A DNA stretch of 64,000 bases, taken from positions 141,005,328 through 141,069,327 of the forward strand of contig CM043700.1 of the NCBI GenBank assembly GCA_023935145.1, read 5' to 3'. The first letter of the stretch is position 1. Every line of letters starts with the position of its first letter. Positions 46,106 to 56,478 of this stretch are shown piece after piece. This stretch comes from Bretschneidera sinensis. Lineage: Eukaryota; Streptophyta; Magnoliopsida; Brassicales; Akaniaceae. The notes beneath the pieces were generated by a model. It made no database searches. It worked only from the letters and a program-made list of their open reading frames with translations, and was not told the origin of the DNA. The position numbers and the translations under genes are program-made.

Positions 46106-47307
46106 GATTGCGCAAACGATTTCGAATCATGATCTCCACCATCTGAACCCCCTGACGGCATAGATGACACCGGTGGGGTGTGGGCGCCGCCATTGGCGAA
46201 CCTAGCGTTGAAAGCGAAAAAGACTCTCAAAAGGAAACTCTTGGAATCTCGGAGCTAAAAAAAAATCCTTTATTTTTTTCAGTTTCGTTAACCTTGCTGA
46301 CAATTGAGTTGTTGAGGCCCAAATTAATTTGAGGCATCTGCTTGTTCATGTTGCATCCTCATTGCCACCATGAACGTGTTGGTCAAGCTGGAAAAGGATT
46401 TGAGAAGGATGAACAATGAAGAACACTTTTTAGTTTCCAGAAACCCAACAGTTTCTAAAACTTATATCCACAAATCAAAGAGTTCCAGGAAACCAAAACT
46501 CTCTCTCCCATTCCAACAAACACCCTCCGTGCAAGAACCAAATCACCAAAAGATGGTCAGGTCCTTTTCCGGCGACGCAAAAAACAGTTGGATATCAAAA
46601 CCTCAATGTAAGCAATTTTTTAACCCAAACCCAACAACTCCAGATTTGATAGTTGCAGAAACAGATCAATTACAGGCACAGTGCGACATGAAATTGAGGC
46701 TTAGAGCTAACCTGTTCAGGGTGGCTATGGATGATGCCTCGAGAATGGTGGAGGTGCCGGATTTGGAAGGGAAAACGCTGGGCTCAATTTCGCCGTGGTC
46801 TGAACGGATGAACTGTAATGGTGGCAGAGGACCAACTACAGAGATGGTGGTGGTGGTGATACTTTAAGAGCAGGCTAGTGGCGAGATTCCTTTCTGGCCG
46901 CTGACCGCTGCAAGAATCGATGGGCGCTGGCGCTAGCTTGTTGTCAAAACTCTGTTACTCGATCAAAACCGCGGTATTCTTCACGATTCTGGTAGCACTG
47001 CTGCAAAGTAGCGTCTCTCTGAAGACTTCAGAACCGCTTTCCGTGGGTTGAAACGTCGTTGAAGCTGATGGAGATGGAAATGTGCCAAGGTTTGAAAGAT
47101 CGGAGAGATGGCGGCGAGGAATTCGGGGAGATGGGGTGAAGGAGATCGACCAGGAGATTGGGGAGGTTTGGTTCAGAAAGATGAAGAGGAAAGGGACTGT
47201 GGAGGTTTAAAACGGCAAAGTAGACAGCCGGCGGCCGGTGGCGAGGAAGGAGATCGGGGAGCTCTGCGCAGTTTCGCTTTTCAACTTATTTCTGCAATTT
47301 TCAAGTG

Positions 47308-47930
47308 GACAATATAAAATACATTCACTATTTAGCTGCACATTATTTCTATGTAGCAACTCATATATACATTCAATGAAGCACATCGCAACCAGATTCT
47401 ATAAACTGTGAAGTGGGAAAGATTTCAACCCTTTCAAGTGTGTCCTAAACTTCGCCTAGAAACATTATCTCTCCACCATCATCTATGCCTCCTTGTAACA
47501 ACACTCCAAATACAAGAACTGTCTCTCGTTACTGGTATAAGCGTCGCGAGGAATATCACTTTACGCACTATGTTACTCTATATTCAAGCTTTTTCTTTTC
47601 TTTCTTTTTTATTACCCTATTGTATTCAGAAAATTGGTATTACCTAAATGACGGGCAAGATCTAAGTATTAAGAAAATTATCCAAATTAGACCATTGAAG
47701 CTCAATCATCCAAATAAGATCATTTCAGCTCAACCATCAACTATTCCAGCTCAAATTTTCGAAATTTTCAAAAACAAAAAAACGAAACCAAAAAAAAATC
47801 ACAAATCTGAACACCGTACACTTTTATGCCCACTTAAGATATATTGAAAAAAACACCATGAAAGATGAAACTGAGCTGCTAATTTCTCAAATTCAAAATT
47901 ACATGTAATTTATTGTCTGTCAATAAGAAT
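47308..47930. other. remaining intron 1 and flank of WRAP73-C; exon 1 deleted
   Basis: This aligns with 22000-22440 of copy B. At about 47876 the sequence GATGAAACTGAGC jumps directly to GCTAATTTCT, skipping the segment that contains exon 1 in copies A (1425-1541) and B (22543-22659). No gene is left. Confidence 0.75.
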
Positions 47931-48742
47931 TAAATGTTCACAAATTTAATATTTTTAGATGGTGAAAAAAAAAATAAACACTATTACCTTATTATTGACA
48001 TAGTGGCACATTATCTACTATTTATTTAAATGCCTACTATAGCATCGGAATAAGTATTTAGTGCACGTTCCAAAACTTTGGATGAATTGCGATTAAGACT
48101 ATTATCGAAAACGTTACACATGCTAGTATGTACCAAAGATTGGCTTGATGCAAAAAATATCATATAAGTTACATATTGAAGAACGATCAATATAATGGAT
48201 CGAGTGACAATTGAAGAGATCAAGTATGAAGAATAATTTGTAACTCCTGATCCGTAAAAGTATAAATTGTGAAAGGCTAAAAATTAATAATAATATTTTT
48301 TCTCTTTCTAATTTTTAAATTTTATTCACTTGTAAGTCATTTTATATTATTTATTTATCTTAACTTATTTGTTTACTTTATATGTTGTTAATTTTGTAAT
48401 TTATTTATTTGAAAGATTTTTTTAACTTCTATTTTTTAAGTTATTTGTTTTTGTTCAATTTTTTAGTTATTTGTAATATTTAACTTCATTAATAAAATTA
48501 TTGTTTTTCTATATAATTATAAACATTCAATTCAATATTTATCAGGTTTTTACAAATGGAAAACTAATCAATATATGTTTATGAGGTCCATAGGCTAGCA
48601 CGGCATGACACTGCCTAATAGCCGTTCGGATCTTGGATCGTGCTGGACTTATATTTTAAAATTTGGATCGGGCAGGAAGGCACTGTGGGTTATATTGTGT
48701 GGACCGTGGGCCCACACAATACGATCTATTACCACCCCTATT
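47930..48742 (+). mobile_element. hAT remnant with transposase C-terminus (copy C)
   Basis: It shares its right end with copy B (CCACCCCTATTTGTTTGTG). Conceptual translation near 47985-48170 gives the hAT dimerisation motifs (DELRLRLLSKTLHMLVCTKDWLD) with a stop and frameshift. It is in the same location as copy B, unlike copy A. Confidence 0.65.
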
Positions 48743-49250
48743 TGTTTGTGCGCTTTAAAATTGGGCTCTTCTCGATTTAGGTCAAGCTCGAAAATGCTAG
48801 CCCATTACTTCATGGTTCGTGAACCCTTTTTTTCACATAATGAAAAAGAACACCTTAATCATATTTTTTATTTTAAAAATTTTGGAAAAACAATTTTTTT
48901 AGATAAAAATATGGAATAGTCACACATTAAAGAGATAATTTATAGTTATTGTTTTATGTGTTTGATATATTACATAAATTTGATTATAAAATTATCTTTT
49001 AAAATCTATTAAATGTAGTTATTTTGAAATTTATGTTATAGAAGCCTTTGATTTATATTATTTATCGTTTTCTATTAACCAAAATGAGATAGTTTTAATT
49101 TTATAGTTAAGCTATTTAAAATCATATTTACACGTTATATAAATATCTAATATAATAAAACTCGATTATAACAAAAAAATAGAAAATAAAATAAAGAATT
49201 TATTTAAGTTATAAAGATTTCTCACTATAGAACTATAAAGGCTTCTCTTT
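48743..49250. other. AT-rich ancestral intergenic stretch, copy C
   Basis: It aligns with 23636-24280 of copy B. No gene is seen. The last 19 bp (49232-49250) are the left target duplication of the SINE. Confidence 0.6.
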
Positions 49251-49420
49251 TTTTGGATAATGGACCATTACGACTGCCCCACAACCCTTGCTCTAGGACC
49301 CTGTGGAGGATGTAAATCGCAAGATGTGCAGTGCAATGGCAGGACTCGAACCCGAGACCTCACGGAAAAACCATCATCTCGAAGGCCGAACTTACCACTG
49401 CGCCATATGCCCTGGGGGGC
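49251..49420 (-). mobile_element. tRNA-derived SINE, TSD 19 bp
   Basis: On the minus strand the 170-bp insert begins near GGCATATGGCGCAGTGG (A-box-like TGGCGCAGTGG) and has a B-box-like GGTTCGAGTCC about 45 bp later, then a body and a short A-tail (seen as TTTTTTT at 49249-49255). The flanks ACTATAAA(G/A)GCTTCTCTTT at 49232-49250 and 49421-49439 form a 19-bp duplication with one mismatch. Copy B has the empty site. This is a SINE made by RNA polymerase III transcription and LINE-type insertion, not a functional tRNA gene. Confidence 0.85.
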
Positions 49421-50106
49421 ACTATAAAAGCTTCTCTTTATAGAACTATAAATGGTCAAACAAAAATGCATAACTTAGTAGTGTCAACCTATTTTTTTAA
49501 AATGAACATCCCACAACAATTGCCCACTTAGCAAAAATGAAGTATAGAATATACTATTAGTTTCCCAATAAAAACCCTTTATAAATGGTCTCATTCTTTT
49601 TACAATTTAAAAATATTTGTTTTTGACACTGTTGACCTGTATTTGATTTTAATAATGACAAAAAACTATTCTAATTGCACTAACAGTTTTATCTAAGTGT
49701 TTAAGCGCCAAAAGCATTCAGCATAAAAAACAAAGATGCAAAAACTCAACTCAATTCAGACATCAAAACAAGATAGAAGATCTAGAATAGGTATTAAGGT
49801 AATGAAAACAATTATAAATCTCTCATGTTCATATACTTTGCTTGAGCTATGGCTCATTTTACAAAAGACTTTGACAAAACTATTAATACAAAGGTTTTTA
49901 AGTCAAAAACAGTTTTGAAACATAAAAAAACTGAGTTAAAAGACAACCCTGTCGATTGGCTCCATATACCAATCGACTAAGGTATGGGACAGAAGATTCC
50001 CAGTCGACTGATATCAAGAACCCAGTCGACTAGTACTCTCTCATATCCTAAAATGTGAAGTTTCTCACTTGACCCATTCGACTGGTACAAGGACCTAGTC
50101 GACTGG

Positions 50107-52557
50107 TGTAACGACCCATCCCGGGTTAGCCACCCCGAAACAGTATCATCACATTTTGAGAATCCCAGCACGACACATATATGCAACAATAAATATCATC
50201 AAAAGAACTTTACATCAATATGATCTTTAAGCATTCTATACAACGTAAAATGCATGAAGATTTAAAAATAATTTTTTTTTTCATTTTATTTTCTCATTAG
50301 TCTGAGGATGATGACATGTACGCAGCTTACAGAAAATAATTTCTTCTGAACCTCAACTCACCAAACTATTTGCCAAGCCTGCTACCTAAAAATCATTGTA
50401 CAATAAGCTCAGTGAATTAAATTTACTAGAAGTATTCCAAATTCCATAAATAGTCATTTAATATTTAATCTTTTATTTTTCACATAACCTGATAACAACT
50501 TTCTAATATCATTTCCCATATCATAAGATTTATTCTCTATCAATCTCTTCTTCTCAATCATCAATCAGTCCACCTTAAGACCCTCAATTATCTCATAATT
50601 ACCTCGTAATGAGGTTTACATCATAAAGTCTATCATTTAGATAAGTCTTATCGCCAAACTGTCTATTTCTATGAGACTCAACCATCTATAATTAAATTCA
50701 CAATAATATATTACATCTCAGCATTTCAATAATCTCATCATCATAACTGTCTCTTTTTATGAGACTCAGCCATCATACATGACAATATACCACATCTCAG
50801 CTTTTCAATAGTATTTTTATCATAACTGTCTCTTTCTATGAGACTCAGTCATCTATAATTAAATTCACAATAATATATCACATCTCGGCATTTCAATCAT
50901 GCAGCAATAATTAAAACAGATGCAAATGCATGAATGATTATGATGGGAACGTCTTCCCACCTGTCGACAGGTTGTTATTATCTTAGACCGGCTACCCTCC
51001 CGGTTCTTTTATTCTCATTAGACCGGCTGCCTTCCCGGTTAATTCCAGCATATACCGGCTGTCACGGTTTTCACTTTTCATCCCAGCATATACCGGCTGT
51101 CACGGTTTTCACTTTTCATTCTAGCATATACAGGCTATCACGGTTATTTTATTAGACCGACTGCCTTCTCGGTTCTTCCGGTTATATTATTAAATGCATA
51201 TGCGCATGAACAATGATATGAAATAGTAATATAAAAACAATATAAAGATTCAAACCACTTAATTTGGCTATCCTGATTATCCACAAATTTTATATAACAA
51301 AGTTTCTTTAAAATTTCTTACATCCAATCATCCTGATTTTTATCAAATTATATAAAAATTTCACTAAATTCTTCTCTTCCCAAATCACATCAAATAATCA
51401 ATTAAAGTCTGTCAAGATCCACTAAATTTCATCTCAAATCATCTACCAAAATTTGTCTAAATCCACTAAAATTCACCTCAAATCATCCACCAAAATTTGT
51501 CAAGATCTACTAAAATTCATCTCATCATAACTCATATTAAAACAACAATATATCTCATCAATAATTTATTTATTGCTTTTATTCTCAAATAAACTTATGA
51601 TTTTCAAAAATATCATTTCTCACCGGAAAATATTTCTACCTAGCCAAATTTCCTATCATACCAATAAATCAATTTTTCATCTATCACCCTAGCATACTTT
51701 AATAATTAATTATAATAATATCGCCAAATAATTGATTTTTATTTAGACTACTAAAAGTAAATCCAACTCACCTCGTAGCACTCAAAGCTACCTGTGGATC
51801 ACCTTCTTTCCGTTCCCGGTTCTTCTCAGAAATTTCTCCCGACGTAGATAGTTAACTCTTGACATAATATCTGTATTAAGTTTCTAATTATTTCTTAAAT
51901 TCATCATAAACCACTCCCTTTGAAAATTCCTACTTTGAGCTCCGGGAATTTTATATATGCTAAAAATTCAAAAATAAATACTACACTATTACCTTATAAT
52001 ACGGATAGCTTCTCATGATCTTCTATGAAATTCTGCAGAAAACTTCTTCAAAATTTTGCTCTTTCAGCATTTCTTTGAGCTCCCAAGTGTTTTAAGAAAA
52101 CAGAAGAATTACATGAAACTAATTAAAATTCCTTCGCGTACTCTGCTTGAACTTATTTGTACCCATTGATATGAGAGAGCTTAGGCTGAAAATTTCAGCA
52201 GCACTTCTCTTATAGTCTCCACGATTTGGAGAGATTGAGAGGTATTCTCCCAACATCATGATTCTTTAATTTTTCTTTTTTCTTTTTCCTTTACTTTTTC
52301 CTTTACTTTTCCCTTATGAGACAAGAATGAAATGATGAAGAAAAAAAAAACATCATGATTGCCTTTGCAATCATTTTCCCGGTTGGCATGTGCTGCCACG
52401 AGTTTACTATTCATCTATTGTTTTTTTTTTTTTTTTTTTTTTTTTGCTTTTCAACCTTTGTCTCCTTCAATCTTCATTCAGCCTTATGGGATTTTAACTC
52501 TTTGTCATATTTATTAAAATAGATATTTACCCTTACTATAAAAATACGGGTATTACA
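50107..52557 (-). repeat. Gypsy-type LTR (2.45 kb)
   Basis: On the minus strand it starts TGTAATACCCGTATTTTT and ends GGGATGGGTCGTTACA. It is preceded on that strand by the purine tract and the pol tail. It contains two sets of short internal repeats (see 50640-51190) and a long T run near 52422. Confidence 0.8.
50640..51190. repeat. short tandem repeats in the Gypsy LTR
   Basis: Three copies of an AACTGTCTCTTTCTATGAGACTCA-like unit lie near 50658, 50747 and 50826. Then several copies of an ACCGGCT...CGGTT unit (CAGCATATACCGGCTGTCAC and relatives) lie at about 50985-51180. Confidence 0.75.
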
Positions 52558-52830
52558 ATTCTACCCACCTTACAAAAATTTCGTCCTCGAAATTTCTTTG
52601 CTTTGCTCCAGAAACAATTGTAAACACCACTTCTCCATAATTGTCTCATACTTTCAAGTAATCTCTTCAACATCCTTATTCCGCCACAGTACTTGAACTA
52701 ATACAATTTCCTTTATTATACAAAACTTGCTCATTTCTCTAAAATCCTTATTGGTACTTGGATGTACACCAAATCTTTCTGAATTTCTATAGTTTAGCTC
52801 GAAATATTATAATACTCATCATGTAAACCT
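52558..52830 (-). pseudogene. Gypsy pol C-terminal tail
   Basis: On the minus strand the reading VLWRNKDVEEIT, then KYETIMEKW, then ISRTKFL matches the end of Ty3/Gypsy pol beyond integrase (the chromodomain-adjacent WRN..VEEATWE motif). The signature TTTCGAGGACGAAATTTTTG lies just before the LTR. Stops occur, and the rest of the element is missing. Confidence 0.75.
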
Positions 52831-53234
52831 TTTTGGGGAGCCAGTGGGCTTTGCCAGAAACAAAGCTGTGCAGGCCTGCGGGCCCAAAGCGGACAATATT
52901 GTAACTGTTCTGGACCGGGCCCTTACAGATGGTATCAGAGCTGGACCCTCGACACCATTGGCGGGCTATGGCCGCACAGCGGGGACACTGTGCCCAGAGG
53001 GGGAGGTACCATGTTGAGACGCTGGGGGCCCCAAGGTGGGTTGTGACTTGGCAGGCATGTGTGCTGCGAGTTTATCCCACATCGGCTAGAGGGAAAGAGG
53101 AAGTGCTAGATATAAGGTGTTCCAGTCCTTAATGGTTACAATGCGTTTTGGGGAGCCAGTGGGCTTTGCCAGGAACCAAGCCGTGCGGGCCCAAAGCGGA
53201 CAATATTGTAATTGTTCTGGACCGGGCCCTTACA
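52831..53234 (+). mobile_element. TRIM (terminal-repeat retrotransposon in miniature), 5' LTR truncated
   Basis: A complete 223-bp LTR at 53012-53234 (TGTTGAGACGCTGGG to GGGCCCTTACA) is matched by a truncated LTR at 52831-52927. Between them lie a primer-binding site TGGTATCAGAGC (52930-52941), about 55 bp of GC-rich non-coding sequence, and the purine tract AGAGGGGGAGG (52996-53006). There are no genes, the defining TRIM layout. The GC content contrasts with the surroundings. Confidence 0.85.
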
Positions 53235-53905
53235 ACTGGTAATTCAAAAAATATGACCGTTTGAGACGCGAGACTTAAGCATTTAATGCCCCAAACCTAC
53301 AAAGTCAGTATAAAACGGCTATATTGATCCAAGGTTATATAAACCCACTACAATGAGCATTTAAAAGAAAAAATAACACATTCAATTCAACAAGATAGCT
53401 CATTAATTCTCAAAAGCTTTGAAAAATTTATTGTTGAGTCATTCTTCAAGCTTGTTCTTGAAAGAGAGATATTGTTCATTTGTAAAAGCACTTATTGCTA
53501 TCTTTCTATCATTTTACTTTACAGCAAATCTCATTTATTGTAAAGAGAAAAGAGTTGTAATAACTTTTAGAGTGTTTAGGATTAAACACTTCTTTGCAAC
53601 TTCCGTGAGAAAGGGATTGATTGTAAGATTTGAGCAACCCCCGTGAAGTTGCACGACTAAAGTTTTAGTGGATTGCTTCAAAGAGGTTCCTTGAAGAGAG
53701 TAGACGTAGGGTTGGAAGGATTCTGATATTGCCAAACCACTATAAACGGAGTTTGCACTTTCTATCCATTAAAACTCTTTTACTTTCAAGTATATTATTT
53801 GATTGTGTGCATTATGTATTTAACTGTTTAATAACTTGTAAGTTTAATTAGCAAAAGTTTTCAAAACCCAATTCACTATCTCTTAGGTTTGAACCTTGAT
53901 TTACA

Positions 53906-54576
53906 GGCAGACCCTTTTTTCATGTCAAAATATTGATTTATTCTAATGATTATTTGGGAAACTTCCGCATTGTGTTATAACTTTGTGAAAAATGAAATGA
54001 AACAAACTCTTAACAAAAACATAAAATAATACAACCTGTTTAAATGATAAATTATAAATGAAAAATATTTTTGAAATTATATGAACAAAAATGAATTTAC
54101 CAAAGAAGTTTATCAAAATTATTAATGGACTTTCGTGTGGGCCCAAGAATTGCTTTAGAGAAATATAAAAGAGAAACAGGGGGAAATAAGATTTTTTTTT
54201 TAAAAATAATTTATATTTGGTTAAATTATTAATAATATGAAATTATTTTAAAAATTATTAAATACTTTTTCATTAATTAATCCCATCTAAATCAATTGAA
54301 ATAATTAAAAGTTTACGGATGAAATTAAGATTAAAGGTGAAGTTAAAGGACTAAATGATGGTTTCACCTTAATTAATGTAAGTTTAAGACATGTAAAAAA
54401 CGAAAAAAAAAAAAAAAAGTGTACACTAGTCCAACTTGGTATATATATAGTGCTCAAGCCAGCTTAATTTCTAATTTAATTTTCCTTAACTTTCTCACAT
54501 CCTTCTCCCATACAGCAAGTTTTCTTCCTCCATATAAGATATAAGCTCTGTTTTTTATTCTTGACAGCCAAAAGCC
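53906..54576. other. upstream flank of HEATR1-like fragment C
   Basis: It aligns with copy A (about 9985-10440 and 12110-12463). No gene is seen. A poly-A stretch lies near 54400. Confidence 0.6.
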
Positions 54577-55137
54577 ATGGCCACCTAAACAGCTTCGCTG
54601 TTACAAGCAATCAAATCCTTCGTACAAGCTGAAGCAGGACCTCTCATGAGGCCGTTCACTCGCCCTTCCATCCTATTCGGTCCCAAGGAAGCTGCTGATA
54701 TCGATATAGACACCATTCTTGGCAACGCACTCTCAGGTCAGCTTCAGCTAGGCCACAGCGCGCCTTTCTGTTTGTTTCACAAGAAAGAATACAGATTTAT
54801 TTCAGAAAGTGAATATTGATGGTTTTTCAACAAAGACAACATTTATGTATTTAGGGCAAACAAACTATGGCAGCCGAATATTGCTTTGAATTTAATTCAA
54901 TTCCAATAGTATTAAATTTAAGTTACAATATATAATTTCATATGCCAACTCCATAATATTCTGTATGACACTTAATATTCTAGATATTATTATCTTTTTT
55001 AATTGCTAGCTAGTATGTCAATGGTTGGAATTTAAGGATTCATGTGCACAATATGGAGGACTTGATTTTATGCTCTCTGCCGTACCATGACAGACATGCA
55101 TTTGTTCGAATAGTTCAGCTACTTACGGTTACTCCTC
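54577..55137 (+). pseudogene. HEATR1: HEATR1/UTP10-like 5' fragment, copy C
   Basis: Exon 1 starts at the ATG at 54577 and has TAA as codon 4, as in copy B. The following frame reads LLQAIKSFVQAEAGPLMRPF and PKEAADIDIDTILGNALS, closest to the intact family sequence of the three copies. The second block ends at 55137 (IHVHNMEDLILCSLPYHD) and shares with copy B a TAG in place of AAG. Confidence 0.82.
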
Positions 55138-55682
55138 ACATTAGTGTTCTATAAATAAAGAGGCCTAACCATGCCATGCTGGTACACAGGGACATGATCG
55201 AATTAAGTTAAGGAATGTAAAAAGGAAGAGTTTTCCCCATACAAACTAGTTATGCAAAGGCTTTGAGTAATTTAGGATTTGATGCATCCAACATGAAAGA
55301 AAGCAGAACCAGAAATACTAGAAAATATGAAATGAAAATGTTTTTGGTTCAATTGCAAATGACATACCAATGCCACAATACGACCAGCTTCTGCAATTGC
55401 TTCTCGATTTTTGTCATCTAATGATAAATTCCACCAAGCATGCGCAGCTTCCTGTCTGACTGTGTGTAGATAACATGAAATTCCCACAAAAAAAAGGAAA
55501 GTAGAAGTTTATAAAGTTAAGCTAGTCCAATAACATTACCGGGTCTAATTAACTCAAAGCTCATTGAGATTCATATCATTAGGTGAAATTACACTACAAA
55601 TTAATTAACAACAGAGAAGTTTTTCTTTTTTTGATAAGTTATTAACAGCAGACAAGATTGACCCAACAAAGTAACCAAAGTA

Positions 55683-56478
55683 GGAGAAACTATTCAGCAA
55701 ACATTAGCATGCTGATGTGGTACTCCCAGCCAATGAAAGATGCCATATATGATCACCTGAGATTCCAATTATATGTTGGATTGATTAACAAAACTGTCAC
55801 TACAATTTTCACATATTTCATATTCTTTTAGTGGTCTTCTAATAAAAGGAAAACTCTTTTAATGGCAAAAGATCTTTTTCCTCATAGCCCTCTGTCTTTC
55901 TCTCTCTCCATTCATACAACGAGCAACTTGGTTCGTCTCCTCTTGAAAACTGCAGCAACCTCACTAACATTAACAAGAGAATGCAAGGGAGGAATTATGA
56001 GGCTGTGATCTACACTTCAGGTCCCTTGGCTTTCTGTCCAATTCAATGCCCTGCCACAACTCACTTCTAATATTGCTACGGATTTTTTAAACTTTTGATT
56101 GATCTAAAGCTTGATTTTGATCCTTGTTTAAGTGGCTCTTTTGTTGATTTTAACAGTGTTCATCCAACTATGTTGGATTTTATTTTTGTCAATTTCTTGG
56201 ATAAAATGAACTCTGTACACTTTAGCATATTAAGTCGACCTCCAACACAGATTGGAAGATAAATAGCTCGAATACTCATTATATTCACACATCATAAATG
56301 TTCACATGAAGCAGAATGACAGAGACCCACCTATGTGAAAATGTTCACATCTTACTTCTGTCATCCGTAGCACAAAAGAAAATTCTTTTAATGGCAAAAC
56401 TCTTTTAATGGAATGAAATCTCAGGTGATCACACGTGGCATTTTTTTCATTCGTTGGAGTATACTGAATAATTTCTCC
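55683..56478. mobile_element. TIR-bounded element in ARABIDILLO intron (copy C)
   Basis: This is the counterpart of 13569-14403, with the same ends. A 36-bp in-frame deletion removes part of the internal plus-strand frame between ACATTAAC and AAGAGAATG. Confidence 0.58.

Larger units (their letters stand above)
39804..47307. mobile_element. tail-to-tail palindrome of two LINE-L1 5' halves in WRAP73-C intron 1
   Basis: The insertion is bounded by comparison with the empty site in copy B (CCTGCATCAGACAATATA); no target duplication is seen and three bases appear lost. The left arm (about 40430-43718) runs on the plus strand and the right arm (about 43719-46680) on the minus strand, meeting just inside reverse transcriptase. 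Outer flanks (39804-40430 and 46680-47307) are GC-richer leader-like sequence not clearly alike. A spacer of about 38 bp separates the arms at 43685-43725. The arms differ by substitutions and several indels, including about 365 bp missing from the right-arm endonuclease. Confidence 0.88.
50107..53234. mobile_element. composite Gypsy 3' end plus TRIM, TSD ACTGG
   Basis: The insert begins TGTAACGACCC and ends GGGCCCTTACA. It is flanked by ACTGG at 50102-50106 and 53235-53239, and copy B has the single-copy site GACTGGTAATT. Inside, the left 2.45 kb is a Gypsy LTR on the minus strand, followed by the Gypsy pol tail, and the right end is a TRIM on the plus strand. Each half lacks its own other end, so the two form a chimera that nevertheless has one clean target duplication. 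Confidence 0.8.
49630..53905 (+). mobile_element. solo LTR (copy C), split by Gypsy/TRIM insert
   Basis: It starts TGTTGACCTG and ends GATTTACA, in the same place as 24496-25694 in copy B. The LTR itself is 49630-50106 plus 53240-53905. Flanks are GACAC and GGCAG, so the target duplication is eroded. It carries the GTCGACTGG-like motif cluster at about 49945-50106. Confidence 0.82.

Noticed and set aside
40394..46867. Antisense open frames in the leaders of both LINE arms (40394-40669 minus, 46370-46867 plus), both starting MN-L-KLEKD
   Set aside because: The two frames diverge into different reading frames soon after the start, so the shared DNA is homologous but the protein frame is not kept.
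16234..47307. Both palindromes as sequencing or assembly fold-back artefacts
   Set aside because: The arms differ by many substitutions and by private indels (for example about 365 bp in the LINE endonuclease), which an artefact would not create. Read support still should be checked.
49251..49420. Possible tRNA gene (A-box and B-box motifs on the minus strand)
   Set aside because: The sequence does not fold into a full tRNA cloverleaf by eye, has extra 3' body and A-tail, and is bounded by a 19-bp target duplication, so it is a SINE.
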